This document shows positions 44,958-56,460 of a DNA stretch of 64,000 nt, piece by piece. The DNA is from Okapia johnstoni (Eukaryota; Chordata; Mammalia; Artiodactyla; Giraffidae), in NCBI GenBank assembly GCA_024291935.2, contig JAGTYA010000026.1, positions 6,552,001 to 6,616,000 of the forward strand, written 5' to 3'. The notes beneath the pieces are model-generated. The model saw only the letters and a program-made list of their open reading frames with translations. It did no database searches and was not told where the DNA came from. Position numbers and translations under genes: made by a program. Within the stretch, counting starts at the first letter, position 1, and every line of letters begins with the position of its first letter.

Positions 44958-47370
44958 CCCCCAGAGAGGCAGCCTGGGTCCAGACTTCACCTTCTGGCTG
45001 GCTGTCCACCGACTCTGGCCTGGTCCCCATATCGGCTGGAAAGATCACTGGGCCTGCGGGGGTTGAGGTGGGCAGGGGTTGGAGGTGGCCAACAGAGTTT
45101 TAAAACCCCAGTTAGCTCTGTGTCCTCACTGGCCTGGCCAAAGCACACGGGAACCTGTGTGCACGCATGCACGTGCGCCCTGGAGCATGTATACACAGGA
45201 GTGTTCCGGGTGACAGGCTTGTCCTTGGATCCCTTCCTGCCCGACTGGGGCCTGGCATCCTGGCTGGGCCTGGCAGGGCCTTAAGAGCAGCCGGGGGCAG
45301 GGGTGGGGCGGTAATGTGGAAAGTGGACCAGGCTCAGTGATGGACGGAGAGTGGACAGTCACCCTGCTTCGGGGAGGGAGGCCGGTCTGGCCCAGGAAAC
45401 GGGAGAACGGGTTAGAACAGCACATGGTTCTCAAGAGCCCGAGGGACCAGGAGGCTCCAGGAATGAGGGCTCAGAGCCCAGGAACTTGGGCTTACCGGCA
45501 CCTTCAGCATCCAGTATTAGGGTACCAACCCGCTGGGGACAGACTGAGCCCAGAAGGCAGAGGTCATCACCATACCCTGCCCTGCCTGGGGTCAGGCTAA
45601 AGAGCCTCAGGGAGGGGAGAGGAGGGAGGCTGTTCAAGTGGGGATGGGGAGGGGTGTGTGTGGTGGGGACGAGCCTCTGGTAGAGGAAAGCGAGGGATGA
45701 GTGCCTGTGTAGGATGCCCAGGATGGCAGTGGGGCACCAAGCGCTAAGTCCTGCTCACGTCCAGCAGGAGGGAGGTCTCCCACCACCCACAACACCCACC
45801 TTACCTCTAGCACAGTGAAGCTGGAGGGAATCGGGGACAGAACCCCAGAGCAGGGGCTGAGGGGTGACCGTTTCGCTAGCCACCCCGTCTACATCCAGTC
45901 TGGACCAGACAGTGGCCAAGTCTCCGGGCCCCCAAGAGAAGCAGCATGTCTCCTCTCGGGCCCAGGCCCAGCCGAGAGGACGGACAGACTGTGTGGAGGA
46001 AACGCCCACCTGCGACTTGGGCACAGATTCCAGGGGTGGAGAGACCACTGGCCTCACCTCACCACACGACCTCACACGTTCATTCAGCACTTCCTGCCCC
46101 CAACCCATGCAAGCCACACAGGAGGCTCCTGCTTGGTGGCACCTGGGAGCCAGCCAGCAGCAGACCGACCGCAGCTGCCATATCTGACAGGCTTGAGTTT
46201 CCCCTACAACCTTCGGTCCTGTCAGACTCAGCTCCTCAGGCCCAACCCTACCCCAAACAACCTCTGAGGGCTCTAGAGGAGCAGGAGACGGGAGCTGGGG
46301 CTGTTCCTTATCAAGTCCCAGCATCGGGCAGGAAGCCGGCCAGGCAGGAGCGGGCGTGAGGGCCGCCTGCCTGGGGCCCGGTGGTGCCCACCCTCTGTGG
46401 ATCCGGTTCCCACCCATCCCGTCCCAGACACACACGGGTGTGCATCTGAGAGACAGCTCCAGCCAGGGCGTGTGGGTCTGTGTTTGGGGGGCTGTGTATA
46501 CATCTCCAGGTTGTCCTCAGAGTGGGAGTGTTGTTCCTGTGCTTTGTGTCTGTGCTTCTGGGTTGCTAGGTCGTGTATGTGTTTCTGGATATGTGTGTGG
46601 TGTCTGGGAGCCATCTGAGGGTTCATGGTGGGTGTGTCTGTGTCTGGCGTCTTGAGAAGTTCTGGATGCTTGTGTGCATCTTGTGTAGTGAGTGTTAATT
46701 CCAGCCACAGATTCAGGTGTGCAAAACATGTTCCAGCTCTATTTCTTTAAAGAAGATTAAACTGCATCTGTCTCCTCACCTCTCGTATGGACAGTGGATT
46801 TGACCTCACTCCCCTGGGTGCTCCCTGCCAGCCCCTTCCAGGGGTCTTGCTCAGGACAGAGGGTGGGGGAGTCCTCCTGGCATGGGGCCCATAGTGTGTG
46901 TGTCTTGGCCAGTAGGGGCTCTGCCATCTCTGGGCCACATGCTGGTCTAAGAATCTCAGGGGATGAGAGCTCAGTATTCTGGGGCTGGGCAGACTAAACC
47001 CCCCACGTGCCACTCTGAGCCGTCCTGGCAGCTGAGAGGGAACAGGGCTCAGACACCCCTCAGTCTCCCCTGGCTGCTATCTCCTTCTAGTCCTGGGGCA
47101 TCATCTCTCTCCTGTGACTTTGTCTCCCCACCCATAAATTGGCAAACTCTGGGAGTCTCTGGAGGTTCGTTCCTCTGTGATGCTGGGATATTTGGGGGAC
47201 TCCAAATTTGGGAGCTGAACTTTGCACCCTTAGCATCTTCTGGGTTGAGATGGCAGAGGCCAAGCGTGGGGTGGTGTGGGCACCCTGTCGGCTGCAGGGG
47301 GGTTGCTGGGAGTGGGAGTGGGGGATGAGAGAGGGAGGTGGAGTGAGGGACTCAGAAGAGACCAATGCCA
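44958..47370. other. CATSPER1-CST6 convergent intergenic region
   Basis: CATSPER1 and CST6 point their 3' ends at each other across this GC-rich stretch. No canonical AATAAA was found in the first 500 bases after the CATSPER1 stop, so its 3' end is open. A TG-rich, T-skewed stretch lies at about 46430-46640. Long open frames here (for example minus-strand 45755-46435) have no recognisable domain. Confidence 0.55.
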
Positions 47371-47386
47371 GAAGCAGTGCTAGCAA

Positions 47387-47392
47387 TTTATT
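47387..47392 (-). terminator. CST6: CST6 polyadenylation signal
   Basis: The minus strand reads AATAAA about 100 bases after the CST6 stop, within a typical short 3' UTR. Confidence 0.8.
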
Positions 47393-47492
47393 GCTGTAGA
47401 TATGGTCCAAGGAACTGACATGCCCTCCACCCATGCACCCAGTCCTGCCCAGCCTCGTTGGCTCCCTCCATCCCCCAAGCCCACAGGGGTCT

Positions 47493-48772
47493 CTACAGGG
47501 ACACACAGTCATGCTTTAGAAGCTGGGAGGAGTTCTTCCAGGGAACCACAAGGATCTCAAAGTCACAGCGCAGCTTCTGCAGATAGAAGGATGAAAAAGG
47601 TGGGGGTGAGCCCAGGCCCCAGGCCGCTGCCTCCCAACAGCCCCATGCCTATGACACTCTGGGATGCAAGAAGGAACAGCAAATTAGATGACCAGGACCA
47701 CCAGACCCCAGATCTTTCCAGCCATCCCCGGCCTCCCCACCCCCCAAGTCCAGGGGAAGCCCCAGTCTGCTCCTCTCTGCACCCTCACCCTTGCCTCAGG
47801 GCTGAGTCAACCAGACATCAGCCGAGCCAGCCAGACCAGTTCAGGCTGGGCAACCTGAGGGCCTGGCTGCTGGGCTGATGCCTAACTGGGGTCACAGCTG
47901 TTACCTCCTGTTGTGCTTCTGCAGCCAGGGGGCAGGTGGTGAGGTCTACGTGGTCTCCAGCCACGGCACTCTTCCGGCAGGCCGTGCTCCCCATGTCCAC
48001 GGTCAGGTAGTACTTGATGCCCGCCACCAGCTGGGGCAGGGGTGGGCACAGGTCAAGGTGCCTGGAGACAACCCTTGACCTGGATCTCTCACCTCCCTCC
48101 GTGTCCTCCCATTGCCCATCACCTTCCCCTGGGCATAGCCAGCACACTGCCTTTGGATTCAGACCTGGGATGGGGGGACTGGAAAGGCAGGGAGAGGGCA
48201 GCAGGGAGTTCTGGTTGGGGTCCCTGGTGACGCGGGCAGAGCCTGGGCCAGGCAGGAGCCTGAGACTCAAGTCCACACAGCTGCCCCTTCTCCCTCACCC
48301 CACCTCACCCCAATCCACCTTTCAGGACAAGGCCCATTCAGGGTTGAATCTTATTTGAAATTCTGAGATTCTGCTCCGCATGGACTTTTGACATTAATCA
48401 GATTTTGAAAACTGTTGTCTTAAGATGACACCCTGATTACTCTTTAGTCGCCCCCTCCATCTGGGGCCCGCTGTGGCCGCGCTCGCCTCCCCCCCCCCCC
48501 CCCCAACCCCCGGCGCCGCCCCGCCCCGCACCTGGCTGTGCGCCCGGGAGGATGGTGATGTCGCGGTAGTAGTAGTCGCTGTTGCTGCCCATGTTGTAGT
48601 TGGCCACGGCCGCCTGCGCCGCCTTCTGCACCTGCGGGTCGCTGGGCGACAGCTCCTGCAGTTCTCCGACCTTGCGGTCCCCTGGCCGGGCCCGGGCGTC
48701 GCGGGGCAGCGCCAGGAGGCAGAGCGCGAGCAAGGCCAGGGCTATCGGCAGCAGGAGGTTTGGACGCGCCAT
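47493..48772 (-). CDS. CST6: Cystatin E/M, three exons, frameshifted in this sequence
   Basis: Secreted cystatin that inhibits cathepsins L, V and B and, through a separate site, legumain; important in skin. Exons: 48532-48772, 47905-48030, 47493-47576. A hydrophobic signal peptide covers residues 1 to about 28. Asn64 in MGSNS is the known legumain-contact residue. QLVAG, the papain-inhibiting loop, sits at the exon 1/2 junction. VPW, the second hairpin loop, is in exon 3. Without the defect the three exons give 149 codons, the human length. Exon 1 is 241 bases instead of 240: the run at 48541-48550 (CTCCCGGGCG on the coding strand) has one base more than the human-like frame allows. Read literally, exon 2 is out of frame and a stop falls five codons into exon 3. 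Either an assembly error or a true loss; the 16-base C-run nearby favours error. Start at 48772 follows the conserved MAR opening. Confidence 0.92.
48489..48504. repeat. Homopolymer C16
   Basis: Sixteen C residues in CST6 intron 1, only 28 bases from the exon 1 donor. It marks a stretch prone to sequencing or replication slippage. Confidence 0.95.
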
Positions 48773-48860
48773 GGTCGTCGGTGTCGTTGTCCGACCGGGG
48801 CCGGCGCCGCTTTTATGGGCTCCGCGGCCCCGCCTGGCCCCGCCTGCCGCTCCCCGCACG
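48773..48860 (-). promoter_or_regulatory. CST6: CST6 GC-rich promoter
   Basis: The CpG-rich stretch upstream of the CST6 ATG contains a minus-strand ATAAAAG, a TATA-like box, at about 48811-48817, some 40 bases upstream of the start codon. TSS position is inferred. Confidence 0.45.
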
Positions 48861-49114
48861 CCCCGGCAGGCGGGGAGGGATCCACCCAGCCTGGGCGGTC
48901 CACCCGCAAGGCCGCCTTCGGGGTGCCAAGGAGGACAGCGGACAGGCCCGAGCACACCTGGGCATCACCACCACGCTGCTTGCCCTCCAGGCACACCTGG
49001 TTGGTGAGGGCAAGGACAGCGACAGCTCCCAGCCGCAAGTGCCACCACTGGGACAGTTCACAGAGACCCATCCCATATGAGAAACCAACAACAGCTACCA
49101 GCAAGCTCTTAACT

Positions 49115-49425
49115 ATCTCCAGTGCGTAACCTTGGAGAAGTTACTTAACCCTCACTGCCTCAGGTTCCTCCTCTGTGAAATGAGTTGCTTCGAGGCTTCA
49201 ATAAGTGCTTAGGGGAGGCCAGGTGCTATATAAATAGCAGGTAAGCAGGAGTCCTTACTGCACCGAGCCAGGCACTGTTTAACCCTCATGACGAGTATGA
49301 CATGATGTAGGGATCAGTGAGGGTTCCATTTTACAGAAGAGTAAACAGAACACAGAGTAAGGAATTGATTTTGCCCAAGGACACAGGCTGGTAAATAGTA
49401 AATGGTGACACTGACTTTTGAGCCC
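49115..49425. repeat. Two MIR-type relics
   Basis: GAGAAGTTACTTAACCC with CCTCTGTGAAATGAGTTGC (49135-49185), and CATTTTACAGAAGAGTAAAC near 49328, are worn MIR phrases in opposite orientations. Confidence 0.6.
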
Positions 49426-49437
49426 AGGCAGGCGCTA

Positions 49438-49645
49438 GTGGTATAGGATCCACCTGCCAATGCAGGAGGCATAAGAGATGAAAGTTCGATCCCCGGGTCG
49501 GGAAGATCCCTGGGTCTGGAATATGAAATGGCAACCCGCTCCAGTATTCTTGCCAGGAAAATCCCATGGACAGAGGAGGCTGGTGGGCTACCGTCCATGG
49601 GGCCACATAGAGTTGGACACGACTGAGCACACACACAGGAGACAC
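49438..49645 (+). repeat. Bov-tA SINE
   Basis: CACCTGCCAATGCAGGAGG, GTTCGATCCCCGGGTCGGG, CCAGTATTCTTGCC and GTTGGACACGACTGAGC in sense order. Confidence 0.9.
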
Positions 49646-49904
49646 AGTCTAACTCAAACCTGTGTTCTCAATCCAGAGGGACCCCAAAGGATGAGAACTG
49701 GCCAGGAGTGTGGGCAGTCCCAGCTCTGCCATTTACTGCCTGGGGGACTTCCAGCAAGCCCTTTGACCTCTGGGAGCCTCAGTCCTCACCTGAAGGTGAT
49801 AACTCTTGTCTTCTAAGTCTTGCTAATTATAATGGCCTGAAACTGGGTCACCCATAGGCAAACTGGGCATATGTTGGAGGTACCTCCAAAGCAGGGCTAC
49901 GATT

Positions 49905-50020
49905 TTTAACTTTTTGGCCACACCCTGCATGTGGGAATCTTATTTCCCAGACCAGGGATAGAATGCACATCCCCCGTTGGAAGGGAGTCTTAACCACTGG
50001 ATCAGTGGGCAAGTCCCAGG
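49905..50020 (-). repeat. CHR-type SINE, short form, inverted
   Basis: TTTTTGGCCACACCCTGC, CCCAGACCAGGGATAG and CTTAACCACTGGATCAG. Confidence 0.8.
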
Positions 50021-50139
50021 GCTATGATTTCTGGGGGGAATAATCTTTCAAAATATAAAAAGCAGCACTGAAGTAGTCAACACAGGAAAAGTTTGACATT
50101 TGTTAGAATTTTCTACAATTAATATTTTAAGAATTCAGG

Positions 50140-50340
50140 GTGCGTGCTTAGTGGCTTCAGACTTTTTGAGACCCTATGGACAGGCTCCTCTGTCCATGGG
50201 ATTCTCCAGGCAAGAATTCTGGAATGGGTTGCTATGCCCCTCTCCAGAGGATCTTCCCAAGCCAGGGACTGAACCAGCATCTCCTGCATCTCCTTTATTG
50301 CAGGCAGATTCTTTACCGCTGAGCTACTGGGGAAGCCAAG
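50140..50340 (-). repeat. Bov-tA SINE, inverted
   Basis: AGACTTTTTGAGACCC, TTCTCCAGGCAAGAATTCTG and GAGCTACTGGGGAAGCC. Confidence 0.88.
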
Positions 50341-51190
50341 TGCAGGGCAGTTTGTACTTTTAATCACTTACTGCGGGGGAGAGGGGGGTGTTTTTTGCTC
50401 TGGGGACACTAATCTTTAGTGCTTCAGGGCCTCTGAGGATCTTACCTAGGGCTTGGGAGAGGTTGTGGTTTTCAGTAAGCAACAAAGTGTTGGGGCTTAA
50501 TAAATGGTAGCTATTATTGTGATGAATATTATGAGTAAGTATCCAAGATTCCCTGCTCCCAACCCCAATTCTCAGACCCTCAGAATCCCATGGTCAGGAA
50601 AGGCAGGGATTTCTCCCAGGGAGACTAGGACCAGCATGTAATCACTGCCCAGTCCAGATGCTGCCCCAACCCCTCAGCACAGCTGTGAAAAACAATCTTG
50701 GGATGCCAAAGAATAGTCACAAGTTTGTTGTGGGCTCAGGTGTCTGCCTTAAAGGGACAGACCAGTTATGGAGTCCAAGCTCCCTCTGCTTGCCACATGA
50801 CAGGCCAGTGAATCCCAGAGACAAGGTGCTGAGGCAAGGAATACAACTGTATTTGGAAAGCTGGCTGACTGAGATGGCAGACTAATGTCTCAAAATGACC
50901 ATCGTGTTGTGGTCTGGATGTCAGGCTCTTTTATAGAACATGAGGCAGAAGCAATGAGGAACTAAAGTCAACAACAGAGAAGGAGAGGCAGTGAGGAAGT
51001 AAAAAGGGCCTTCAGTCTTCCAAAACATCTCCAGGAAGGGACAGCATTTGGAAGGAGTGTGTTAATCCCTTTTTTGTAGTCATTCACAGGGGGACAGAGT
51101 CAGATTATCTCTCCATGCGCTGAACAAAGGCACTTTAGTTTCACAGTCAGGCAGAGGGCCAGGGTCCTTTGAGGCAGGCCATTATGTCCT
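50341..51190. other. Intergenic sequence, nothing recognised
   Basis: Unique-looking or very worn sequence between two Bov-tA copies. A GGGCTTAATAAATGGTAGC phrase near 50493-50511 may be the end of an L2/MIR relic. No gene signal. Confidence 0.4.
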
Positions 51191-51192
51191 GG

Positions 51193-51405
51193 CTTCCCAG
51201 GTGGCTCTGACAGTAAAGAATTCACCTACAATGCAGAAGACTGAGGTTCAATTCCTGGATCAGGAAGATCCCCCGGAGAAGGGAATGGCTATCCACTCCA
51301 GTATTCTTGCCTGGAGAATTCCATGGGCAGAGGAGCCTGGTGGGCTACAGTTCAGGGGGTCGCAAAGAGTCAGACATGACTCAGTGACTAACACAACACA
51401 TAAGG
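51193..51405 (+). repeat. Bov-tA SINE
   Basis: GGCTTCCCAGGTGGCTCTG head, CCAGTATTCTTGCCTGG and AGAGTCAGACATGACTCAG end. Confidence 0.9.
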
Positions 51406-52170
51406 ACAGCAGGAAGAGTCAAAGAAACAGTTCCAATGTGGAGTGAGAACTGGTTCTTCTCTGCAACAGACCCATTTGTGCAAGAGCTGGGGAGAGCTTG
51501 GCTTCATAAGGAGACCAAGGCCAGGCAGGAGCCCGACCCAGAAAACCTGGCAGTGGGGACTAAGAGGCCCAGACCGCAGCACACGGGAGAGGTAGAGAGG
51601 CAGCCCCAAGTGGCCAGGAACCTCCTCGGGTTCTTCCAGGTCTGCTCTTCTGTCACTTGGAACTCAGCTGCAGCCACACTTAATCTGCACCAGCTCCCTG
51701 GGAAACTAGCCAAGGTCCAGTCTCTTGACTCACCAAGGGCCAGTGTCCCCAGCTCACTTGCCCCTACCCTGTCATTCCTTTGTGCTGACACCAACAAATT
51801 TTTTGCACACCAACCTAACAATGTCCAAAGAGTTTTCACTCACAGGTCTATTCTCACAAACACCCTGAGTTAGTAAGCACCATCATTTTGCAGATGAAGA
51901 AAGTTAATCAGAGGTCAGGACAGCTAGAAGACCCTGGACCAACCAGAGTAACATTAGAAACATAGTATGGCCTGAAACTCCAGGGACAGTCCCTATTACT
52001 ACCTGTCTGGGCTTCATTCAGACTGGCACCCTCCAAGGAAGCAGCCTGTAACACGAGCTGGGCCCAACTCTGGCCACCTGGTGACCTTCCAGGGGGCCTC
52101 TCACACTTCCAAGACCCAGGCTTACACTGAACCTTCATCCCTAATAACCATCATAATTTCTGACTAATTA
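51406..52170. other. Intergenic sequence, nothing recognised
   Basis: No domain, splice pattern or clear repeat was recognised. A CATTTTGCAGATGAAGAAAG phrase near 51885 may be a MIR remnant. Open frames of 111 and 145 codons overlap on opposite strands and look like chance. Confidence 0.4.
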
Positions 52171-52199
52171 CCCAATTGCTCTATTCTTGGGTCTTTATT

Positions 52200-53330
52200 T
52201 TTGTTTTCCCTTTTATCTTCTACTGTTCTGATGTAGCTAACATACAGAAAAGTACACAGTGTCTTGGATCACCACCACACAGATCAAGAAATGGAAACTG
52301 CCACTCTCAGCCTCCTATGCTCCCATGCATCACACCTGTCTCTTTCCCCCAAGGGCAATCACTCCCCACTTCTCTTTCTTTACCAATATTTTTTGCAATA
52401 AGCTTCCCTGGTGGCTCAGACAGTAAAAAGTCTGCCTGCAGTGCAGGAGCCGGGTTCAATCCCTGGGTCGGGAAGATCCCCTGGAAAATGAAATGGCAAT
52501 CCAGTCTAGTATCCTTGCCTGTAAATCCCATGGACAGAGCAGTCTGGCAGACTACAGTCCATTGGGGTCACAAAGAACTGGACACAATTGAGCAACTTAA
52601 TTTTCTTTTGCAATAAGCATTTTTTCCCCTTCTAGTTTTACTGCCTCTGCAAAGATTCCCGTACATGGATCCAGCTGGGAGCCCTTGTGAATGAACAAAG
52701 CTGTGAACATCTGCTCAGGTGCTGACGCAGGTGTGCCTTGTGTCCTCAGTCCCATCCCTGGAGAGGAACTGCTGGCTCACAGGGTGGGTCTTCAGTTTTA
52801 CTGGCAAACACCCAACTGTTTTCCCCAATTGTTCACACCAATTTACACTCCCACTAGCTGGATATCTGTTCCTGTTGCTCCATTTCCTTATCAGAACTTG
52901 GTATTGTCTGACTTAAAATTTTTTGCCAATCCTGTGAGTGTATAATGGCATCTTATTTGTGTTTCTGACAACTTAATGGGACTGAACACCTTCTGACATG
53001 CTTATTCACCACTTAGGTATTCCTCTGTGGCTGCCCTCCAGGTCTTTCACCCATTTTTCTATTGTATCGTCTGCTTTCTCTTGACTGCAGTTCTGGAGTC
53101 CTTTGTCATCTATGTGGGTCACAAATATCCTTTCTCACCTTGGGTTAGGCTCCCCACTCACTCTTGATTATCTTGAACAAAATTTGTGTGATGGAGTTGA
53201 ACTTATCAGCTTTTAAATATTTCCCTATTCTGAGATCATGAAAATCTCCTCATGCTATCCCAATGTTTCTATTTATTATCTGTCATTTCTCCCCTCACCA
53301 GACTTTAAGCCCCAAGGATGAGGAAATTCT
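52200..53330 (-). repeat. L1 3' region relic, inverted, with a Bov-tA insertion
   Basis: ACATACAGAAAAGTACAC, CCAATTTACACTCCCAC, GGTATTGTCTGACTTAAAA and ACCCATTTTTCTATTG follow the order of the reverse strand of an old L1M element. A Bov-tA interrupts it at 52400-52612. Confidence 0.7.
52400..52612 (+). repeat. Bov-tA SINE
   Basis: AAGCTTCCCTGGTGGCTCAG head, GGTTCAATCCCTGGGTCGG box, ending GGACACAATTGAGCAAC. Confidence 0.9.
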
Positions 53331-53359
53331 ATAAGCAAGTAGTTCCTGAACCACACTAG

Positions 53360-53620
53360 CACTGCATCTGATCCTTACAACAATTTCTTTTTCCAGGTGG
53401 GGAAACTGAGTCTCAGAGAGACCAAGCGCCATGAGCAAGGAACACAGGGCTCTCAGGTCCATGGGTTTCCATGTGATGTTTTAAGGACCAGTCTGGCTAC
53501 TTCCCAGTAGTAAGTCCATGGACATGTTAGTCAGCCTCTCTGAGCCTCTAGTTTCCTCATCTGCGGAAAACAACTACTTATTATGAAAGAAAAAAAAATG
53601 TTTGCACAGACCTTAGCTCT
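53360..53620. repeat. MIR-type relics
   Basis: GGTGGGGAAACTGAGTCTC near 53396 and GAGCCTCTAGTTTCCTC near 53542 are MIR-like phrases in opposite orientations. Confidence 0.55.
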
Positions 53621-54124
53621 GAACCTGGTTCGTACTAAGTCCAATAAACAGAAGATGAAAATATACCAAATACAAGTGTAACTCACTCAAGCCCGCCCAC
53701 CCAGTTGTGTTGCCCACACACTTTCTGCCGCCCTGGCGGACTGCATGAGCCCCGCCCACTCATCCGAGGCCAGGACAGCACATGACCAACAGCAGGTAGG
53801 CCTTAGCCCACAGCCCGCCCACCCTTCTCCCGCTCTGACTCCCTCGGACATTCCACCAGGTGCTGACTAACCCAGCTGTGACCACACGGACATCTGGATC
53901 CCAGGAAGGAACTAACCTCCTACTTAGTGAGGGATTGAGACACTCCGAGGCACCTGCCCAAGGCCCGTATCGCCAGGACGGCCGCCCTCAGGAGTGTGAA
54001 GGAAGCTGCCAGTTTCGATCTGCACTGATAAGCAGTGTGGCAAACCTGGTCAGTCCCTGGGGAACAGGCAACTCCCAGCCCGCCTGCTTCCCACATACAA
54101 AGCCCAGTCATGAAGGCCACTGGC

Positions 54125-54130
54125 TTTATT
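54125..54130 (-). terminator. BANF1: BANF1 polyadenylation signal
   Basis: The minus strand reads AATAAA about 360 bases after the BANF1 stop, the first canonical hexamer in the 3' UTR. Confidence 0.75.
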
Positions 54131-54488
54131 GATTTAAAAAACTTTACAAGGACAGTGACTGTTCTGCCAAAAAGACTGCCAAATGGCATTAAAGAGACCA
54201 CAGGTAGGGGTGGGGGTGAGGGACAGGGCCAAGAATCCACTCAGAAAAGCTGGTAATTACTGTCACGAAACTGGCAGGGAAAGGAGAAGGAAGAGGCATG
54301 CAAGGGTGAGAATTCCAAAAAAGTTGAAATGGTGAGGGGAGAGAACTCCCCAAAGGCCCTGGAGTACATGGGAGGTGTGCACAACAGCAATCTCTTCCTT
54401 TGTAGAGGACGGAGGAGGAGTCCTCACTAGGCTGCAAACTCTGGAGACACAATGCTGGGGCTTGGGATCGGGGGCTCCCCAGAGAGCA

Positions 54489-55231
54489 TCACAAGAAGGC
54501 ATCACACCACTCTCGCAGGCAGCCAAAGCAGTCCCGGGACTGCTTGGCATTGGCGCCGCAGGTGTCCTTCAGCCATTCCCGGAAGAGGTCTTCATCTTTC
54601 TTTAGTACCAGAAACTGGCCAAGGACCACATAAGCCTGCAAAATGGGCAAAGCAAAAGACAGGCTGCTGAGTGCTGTGTAGGACTAGGAACAAGAAGACC
54701 ACTTCCTGGGACTTCCCTGCTGGCCCAATGGTGAAGAATCTACCTTGCAATTCAGGGGACATGGGTTCAATCCCTGGTCCAGAATCTAAGATCCTACTTG
54801 CTGTGGGGCAACTAAGCCCGTGGGTTCTGGAGCCTGTGAGTCACAATGAAAGATCCTGCATGCTGCAACTAAGACCCCAGGGCAAACAGAAACAAACAAA
54901 CATCAGGGGCGGAAAAAATGGGCCATTTTCCTGTGGCTCCCCACACAGGAGCCCAAGAGGCAGGGTGGGTTCTACCCGACTGACTCTGCAGATCACACAC
55001 GAGTGTCCACCCCCCAACAAATACACACACCGTCCTCACTTCCCAGCTGCTGGGAAATACTGTAGTCGCGCCCCGCCCCCCGCCCAACTACAGGCAGCCA
55101 CTCCACACCTTATCAAAGCCCCTTTCCTCCAGTTTCTTGCCCAGGACTTCGCCAATCCCGGCCAGGCTTCCCACTGGCTTCTCCCCCATGGGCTCTGCCA
55201 CGAAGTCTCGGTGCTTTTGGGAGGTTGTCAT
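54489..55231 (-). CDS. BANF1: Barrier-to-autointegration factor 1, two coding exons
   Basis: Small dimeric DNA-bridging protein of the nucleus and cytosol. It binds double-stranded DNA without sequence preference, recruits LEM-domain proteins (emerin, LAP2) and lamin A, and shapes the reforming nuclear envelope. Coding exons: 55109-55231 (41 codons, opening [10 protein letters not shown] with the Thr2/Thr3/Ser4 cluster that VRK1 phosphorylates) and 54489-54635 (48 codons, starting [10 protein letters not shown]). The helix-hairpin-helix region is visible as [14 protein letters not shown]. Total 89 residues, identical in length to human, ending CDAFL. A 5' non-coding exon lies in the CpG island near 55951-56030. 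Intact and highly conserved. Confidence 0.97.
54705..54895 (+). repeat. CHR-type SINE in the BANF1 intron
   Basis: GGACTTCCCTGCTGGCCCAATGG-like head (split at 54708-54730), GGTTCAATCCCTGGTCC box and AACTAAGACCCCAGGGC near the end. Confidence 0.85.
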
Positions 55232-55639
55232 CTCGATCAAGCTTAATCTGGGAATCCCAAGAAGAGGGAAATTAGGGCTGAAAACCCAGGAACGCCAGAA
55301 AACCCACTGGCAACCTCACAGGAAGAGAATGCCAGAGCAGCTGTTATGGGGGCTTTCTCGATTCCCCCCACTTCACAGATGAGAAAACTGAGGTCCAAGC
55401 AGAGACTTTTCCTCACTGTTTAAGAGCGAAGTCTCTCCCAGTCCCCGCGGGAGCTGGGTTTTGGTACCGCCCCCGAGGAGAAACTATCTTGCCCTAACAG
55501 GTGGCGCATGCAGGACAAAGGTAAGATTTCCACAGTCGGTCAGTACCCAGGGCCCGCCCTGAAGCTGTCACTCCTCTGTGACCTTGGCTAGGCAAAGGCA
55601 GCACTGACTCGGGTCTGGAATGGCCACTTGGCCCGAAAA

Positions 55640-56460
55640 GCAAATGAAGGGCTCTCTGACCCAGCCGCCGCACATGCTGCTCACAGAGCGAAGAAGGCGC
55701 AGCCCGAGCGCGCAAACCCGCTCAGCCAGCCGCGTCAGCTCCACACCTGGACTCCCGCCGCGCCCTACGCCGTGAACCCCGCCCCCAACGCGCCGCGCCC
55801 CGCCCCCTCCCAGCGCCTCGCCGAGCCCTCTCCGAAAGCGCATCGCCTGGCCCCTCTCAGCGCTTGCGGCCCCTCTCCTCCCTGCCTCCCCCTCCTCCCC
55901 GCGCCCGTTCTGGCCTCCAACCCGGGCCCTGCTTCGCTGCTCGCGCTCACCCGCAGCTCCCGTTGCTGTAACGGCTTCTCCCGCCACCCGGCTGCTCCCG
56001 CCGCTACCTCAGCCCACTAGAACTTTCTCCCACTTCCGCTTCCGGGTCGCCTCACGGACCGCCTTTAAAAAAAAAAAAAAAAAAAAAAACCCTACATTGG
56101 GCACGTCTAGCCGCGTAGAGTCATAGAGTTGCAACACCACCGAGACCTCGAGAGCGCCCTTACTAGGTGTTCCTTTCCGGTTGCTTCGCAGGAAGCCGGA
56201 CTGCCTTTTGTAGTCTTGCTTCTTGGGAAGCATTTCCGGCCTCAGGGAACAGAAGCCTGTGAGAAGAAAACTTTATTTTTCTGCTGCACGGCATGCGGAA
56301 CTTAAGCGCTTAGCCTTGGCCGACCTGGTGGTGGGAAGAATTAGAGACACGGACAAGGAGAGAGGCGTGACCAGGAGACTTCCGGGAGAGCGCCGGAACT
56401 ACGGTGTCCGACTCAGGCCGACACGCGTTGTCCTCTTCCTTGTCGGACTTTAGTTAGAGT
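55640..56460. promoter_or_regulatory. Bidirectional BANF1/EIF1AD CpG-island promoter
   Basis: Two head-to-head genes share this GC- and CpG-rich segment with their presumed starts about 200-250 bases apart. ETS-type TTCCGG cores occur at about 56040, 56175, 56233 and 56380 (and as CCGGAA on the other strand near 56391). No TATA box. A pure poly-A run (56067-56089) lies inside. Confidence 0.65.
55951..56030 (-). other. BANF1: BANF1 5' non-coding exon
   Basis: The minus strand shows a strong donor, CTGCGG|GTGAGCG, with exon end at 55951. It pairs with the acceptor before 55247 (CCCAG|ATTAAGC), which leads into the ATG at 55231. The exon start is approximate. Confidence 0.6.

Noticed and set aside
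45755..46435. 226-codon minus-strand ORF between CATSPER1 and CST6
   Set aside because: No recognisable domain, and plus-strand frames of 100-150 codons overlap it. GC-rich background explains it.
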